Of a stretch of 17,404 nucleotides of DNA, positions 15,335 to 17,404 are shown piece by piece. Below the pieces are notes generated by a model. It did not search any database. It was not told the DNA's origin and saw nothing but the letters and a program-made list of their open reading frames with translations. How positions within the stretch are numbered: the stretch's first letter is position 1; every line of letters starts with the position of its first letter. A program made the position numbers and the translations under genes. This DNA is from Deltaproteobacteria bacterium (lineage in GTDB: Bacteria > Desulfobacterota > Desulfobacteria > Desulfobacterales > JAFDCJ01), in assembly GCA_019310665.1 (NCBI GenBank), contig JAFDDW010000005.1, forward strand, positions 1 through 17,404, in the 5' to 3' direction.

Positions 15335-16522
15335 ATGGCAAAACTGACATCTTCTGCCTATTCAATTTCCTGGATTCAAAATATCTCCGAGATAAACCGG
15401 GATGAATGGGATGGCCTGGCAAAACGACTGCCAACGCCTTTTCTCGAATGGCACTGGTTGCGGCTGATGGAACTATCCGGCAGCACCACGGCCAAAACAG
15501 GCTGGCTGCCGCACCACCTGACGGTACGCCGCGGTTCGGATTTGGTAGCCGCCGCGCCAATGTACATCAAAGGGCACAGTGCCGGTGAATTTGTTTTCGA
15601 TCACGTGTGGGCAGATGTCGCCGGCCGCATGGGAATTGAGTATTACCCTAAAATAGTCGGGATGAGTCCTTTCACACCCATGTCCGGCTATCGCTTTTTA
15701 ATTGCCCCCGGAGAAGATGTGCCGCAATTGACATCGGTAATGGTGGCTGAAATTGATCGATTGTGCCGGCGCTATCTTTTGTCCGGTAGCAGCTTCCTTT
15801 TTGTTGACCCCGAGTGGCATCGTGAGATGCTCGATTTAGGATATTTCGGTTGGCAGCATCAAAGTTACGCCTGGCTCAATCAAGGATATAATGGCTTTGA
15901 TGATTATCTGGCAATATTTAATTCCAACCAGCGACGCAACATCAAACGGGAGCGCAAAGCGATCGAAAAGCAGGGGATCGCATTAAGAATTCTGACCGAT
16001 GAAAGGATTCCCCGCACCTTTTTTCCACTGATGTACAGGTTTTATGAGCATACCAACGACAAATTCGGCCCCTGGGGATGCCGGTATCTTACCGAATCAT
16101 TTTTTGAGGGATTGTATGATCGTTACCGTCATCGGCTGGTGTTTATTGCGGCCTATGACCGCAAGGATTCATCTTTACCGGTAGGAATGTCGATGCTGGT
16201 GACAAAGGGCAGGCAACTTTACGGTCGGTACTGGGGATGTACCCACCCGATTAATTCGCTGCATTTTAATGCCTGTTACTACGCGCCCATTGAGTGGGCC
16301 ATTGAAAATGGCATTCATCGTTTTGACCCGGGTGCCGGCGGGGCGCATAAGATTCGACGCGGTTTTACCGCCGTATCCAGTTTCAGCCTGCACCGTTTTA
16401 GCGACCCTCGCATGCTGCAGATTATGCAAAACCACATGGATGAAATCAACCGCCTGGAGCAGGATCAAATTGACGCTCTTAACCATGAACTGCCGTTTGC
16501 CCAGCAGCAGCTGAAAAACTGA
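15335..16522 (+). CDS. GNAT/FemAB-like protein of the COG3146 (PF04339) family
   Basis: A cytoplasmic protein of about 395 residues belonging to the family annotated as peptidoglycan biosynthesis/recognition, or FemAB-like acyl-aminoacyl transferase. Characteristic features: EWDGLAKRLPTPFLEWHWL near the N-terminus (family usually NPF..Y.WL), YYPKIVGMSPFTPMSGYR, the central basic FNSNQRRNIKRERK, FYEHTNDKFGPWGCRYLT, GRYWGC, LHFNACYYAPIEWAI and FDPGAGGAHKIRRGF. These are strongly conserved across COG3146. Substrate is not established. Start at 15335 is chosen because GGTGG lies 7 nt before it; the in-frame ATG at 15302, 11 codons upstream, has no ribosome-binding site. It is monocistronic on this strand, divergent from fmdB and convergent with the DUF3568-like gene. 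Confidence 0.92.
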   Translation: MAKLTSSAYSISWIQNISEINRDEWDGLAKRLPTPFLEWHWLRLMELSGSTTAKTGWLPHHLTVRRGSDLVAAAPMYIKGHSAGEFVFDHVWADVAGRMGIEYYPKIVGMSPFTPMSGYRFLIAPGEDVPQLTSVMVAEIDRLCRRYLLSGSSFLFVDPEWHREMLDLGYFGWQHQSYAWLNQGYNGFDDYLAIFNSNQRRNIKRERKAIEKQGIALRILTDERIPRTFFPLMYRFYEHTNDKFGPWGCRYLTESFFEGLYDRYRHRLVFIAAYDRKDSSLPVGMSMLVTKGRQLYGRYWGCTHPINSLHFNACYYAPIEWAIENGIHRFDPGAGGAHKIRRGFTAVSSFSLHRFSDPRMLQIMQNHMDEINRLEQDQIDALNHELPFAQQQLKN

Positions 16523-16566
16523 TGCTGGTCTCTGGTCTCTTGCGAAGGTATAGTTGCTGATACCGA

Positions 16567-16662
16567 TTGATACTGGATACTGGATGCTCGATTCTCGATG
16601 ACATTCTGACTGGTCCGTAAATGCAGATTATCAAGTATCGAGCATCCAGCATCGAGTATCAA
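16567..16662. repeat. Long inverted repeat built from heptamers, between convergent genes
   Basis: Arms 16567-16592 and 16637-16662 are complementary at 24 of 26 positions and enclose a 44-nt loop. Both arms consist of 7-nt units (TACTGGA, TGCTCGA; TATCGAG, CATCCAG). It lies between the 3' ends of the GNAT-type and DUF3568-like genes, where the RNA hairpin could act as a two-way terminator or 3'-end stabiliser. Confidence 0.8.
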
Positions 16663-16712
16663 GAGTCAACGGCAACCAGCTACCGGTGACCAGCAACCAG
16701 TTACCAGCGATG
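16571..16712 (+). repeat. Heptamer repeat array C
   Basis: Left block 16571-16598: TACTGGA twice, TGCTCGA, TTCTCGA. Right block 16629-16712: twelve consecutive units TATCAAG, TATCGAG, CATCCAG, CATCGAG, TATCAAG, AGTCAAC, GGCAACC, AGCTACC, GGTGACC, AGCAACC, AGTTACC, AGCGATG. The 7-nt register is unbroken through the right block while the unit drifts from TATCNAG to AGNNACC. It ends just outside the stop of the gene at 16715. Confidence 0.85.
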
Positions 16713-16714
16713 AG

Positions 16715-17128
16715 CTACTCCTTGAGCCTCTCAGCGATAAACTTATGAAACTGCTCTGACACATCTCTTTTCCAATATCCAACCAAGCCGGTTCTTACGG
16801 ATACCTGGGTCCATTCGGTACTTTCTATGGCGACATTAATGGTCTGGGCCGAACCATCTTTTCTTTTGGTTTTGATGGTTGTTTTTTCGCCATCCGTGGT
16901 TTTTTCGACAATCGGCTGGTTGAGGTCCTCCAGGATGCTGATGCAAACGTTCAAGGCCTTGTCAAATTTGACCGGGTAAGATCTTTTCAAATCCCCTTTG
17001 ATATAGGTGTATGTTCCGGCACCAACACCGGCGCCGACAATCACGGCAGCACAACCCGCGAGTAACCAGATACTGAGCAATACGGAAGCAGCGAAAATTC
17101 TTCTTTTCCCGGTCATATTTTTTCCCAT
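16715..17128 (-). CDS. DUF3568-like lipoprotein
   Basis: A 137-residue predicted lipoprotein. A basic N-terminus and hydrophobic segment lead to lipobox LLAGC (Cys26). A Gly/Ala-rich stretch (VIVGAGVGAGTYTYIKGDL) and a compact alpha/beta domain follow: VKFDKALNVCISILEDL, TTIKTKRKDGSAQTINVAI, TQVSVRTGLVGYWKRDVSEQFHKFI (in pieces). This pattern matches the DUF3568 family of small deltaproteobacterial lipoproteins of unknown function. The ATG at residue 5 (17116) has GGGA about 5 nt upstream and could be the true start; the first ATG has no ribosome-binding site. Both keep the whole signal. The gene is convergent with the GNAT-type gene. Confidence 0.85.
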   Translation of the reverse strand: MGKNMTGKRRIFAASVLLSIWLLAGCAAVIVGAGVGAGTYTYIKGDLKRSYPVKFDKALNVCISILEDLNQPIVEKTTDGEKTTIKTKRKDGSAQTINVAIESTEWTQVSVRTGLVGYWKRDVSEQFHKFIAERLKE

Positions 17129-17161
17129 CTAGTTAGCTGTTTAACCCTGATGTCTAGTAAA

Positions 17162-17189
17162 TGCCAAATCACAAGCACCAAATTACAAA
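17162..17189 (+). repeat. Heptamer repeat array D
   Basis: Four consecutive 7-nt units, TGCCAAA, TCACAAG, CACCAAA, TTACAAA, in the 86-nt gap between the DUF3568-like gene and the edge gene. It is short, so weaker than the other arrays, but shares the 7-nt period and intergenic position. Confidence 0.6.
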
Positions 17190-17214
17190 TAATGTTTATG
17201 AGACACATTTATAG

Positions 17215-17404
17215 CTAGGGTATTCCCCTTAACTCCGGTGGCTCAGGCGTCAGCACAACGATCTGGTTATTTTTTTCGATTCTGATCCTCGTAGTGCTCT
17301 GGGATGAATACCAGATTCCCACCCGGTTGCCTTCCGGGTCCAAGATCCAGGACCCGCGTGGATCGAGACTGTACACATGTGCCATACGGTATTTCAGTTG
17401 ATTG
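17215..17404 (-). CDS. C-terminal part of an unrecognised protein (start off the right edge)
   Basis: An open frame of 62 codons enters from the right edge and stops at TAG (17215-17217). The visible product has a soluble, beta-rich look: MAHVYSLDPRGSWILDPEGN, then RVGIWYSSQSTTRIRIEKNN and QIVVLTPEPPELRGIP. The alternating pattern, the codon use and the position upstream of a same-strand lipoprotein gene argue that it is real. A second frame is also open for about 54 codons but gives a less protein-like Arg/Pro/Gly-rich sequence. I do not recognise the family. Confidence 0.6.
   Translation of the reverse strand, partial: NQLKYRMAHVYSLDPRGSWILDPEGNRVGIWYSSQSTTRIRIEKNNQIVVLTPEPPELRGIP

Overview
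The window most likely comes from a Gram-negative, Desulfobacterota-type (deltaproteobacterial) chromosome of moderate GC. This is inferred from a pilMNOPQ cluster with a multi-AMIN, lipoprotein-type secretin next to an NtrC-class two-component system, a Fur protein carrying a FeoA domain, FmdB, a DUF3568-type lipoprotein and a COG1313 radical SAM protein. No marker gene fixes the taxon. I see no rRNA, tRNA, transposase, integrase or CRISPR array.

Left part (1-6192, all minus strand): a type IV pilus alignment and secretin operon read from a small XRE-type regulator (6192) through pilM, pilN, pilO, pilP and pilQ. PilQ runs off the left edge. Junctions are tight: 9 nt between regulator and pilM, 4-nt overlap pilM/pilN, 1-nt overlap pilN/pilO, 45 nt pilO/pilP and 1 nt pilP/pilQ. 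PilM (cytoplasmic actin-like), PilN and PilO (inner-membrane dimer), PilP (lipoprotein) and PilQ (outer-membrane secretin) form the envelope-spanning channel. The pilus motors and pilins are not here.

Middle-left gap (6193-7126): about 930 nt without a convincing gene, rich in signals. It holds two TTATATATAA palindromes 21 bp apart just upstream of the regulator, a good sigma-54 promoter candidate pointing toward the pil operon, and a pair of inverted TGCCTAAA arrays able to form a long hairpin just before the sensor kinase. Plus-strand genes follow: a membrane sensor histidine kinase (7127-8560) and a sigma-54-dependent response regulator (8698-10080), plausibly a PilS/PilR-like pair for the pil operon.

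Right part: a long minus-strand series reads from 15163 down to 10085: FmdB zinc ribbon, Fur-FeoA fusion, radical SAM, PPP-family phosphatase, twin-SH3b exported protein, PfkB (adenosine kinase-like) and a membrane-anchored TPR protein. The TPR gene meets the response regulator tail-to-tail with a 4-nt gap. On the plus strand, 15335-16522 encodes a COG3146-type GNAT/FemAB-like protein, facing a DUF3568-like lipoprotein (minus) and the C-terminal end of an unrecognised protein at the right edge.

The most unusual non-genic structure is a set of four intergenic arrays with an exact 7-nt period (8566-8645, 10822-10863, 16571-16712, 17162-17189), each with a different unit sequence. No complete, clearly novel multi-gene system was found. 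The best leads are the pil promoter region, the heptamer arrays, the inverted TGCCTAAA element and the Fur-FeoA fusion.
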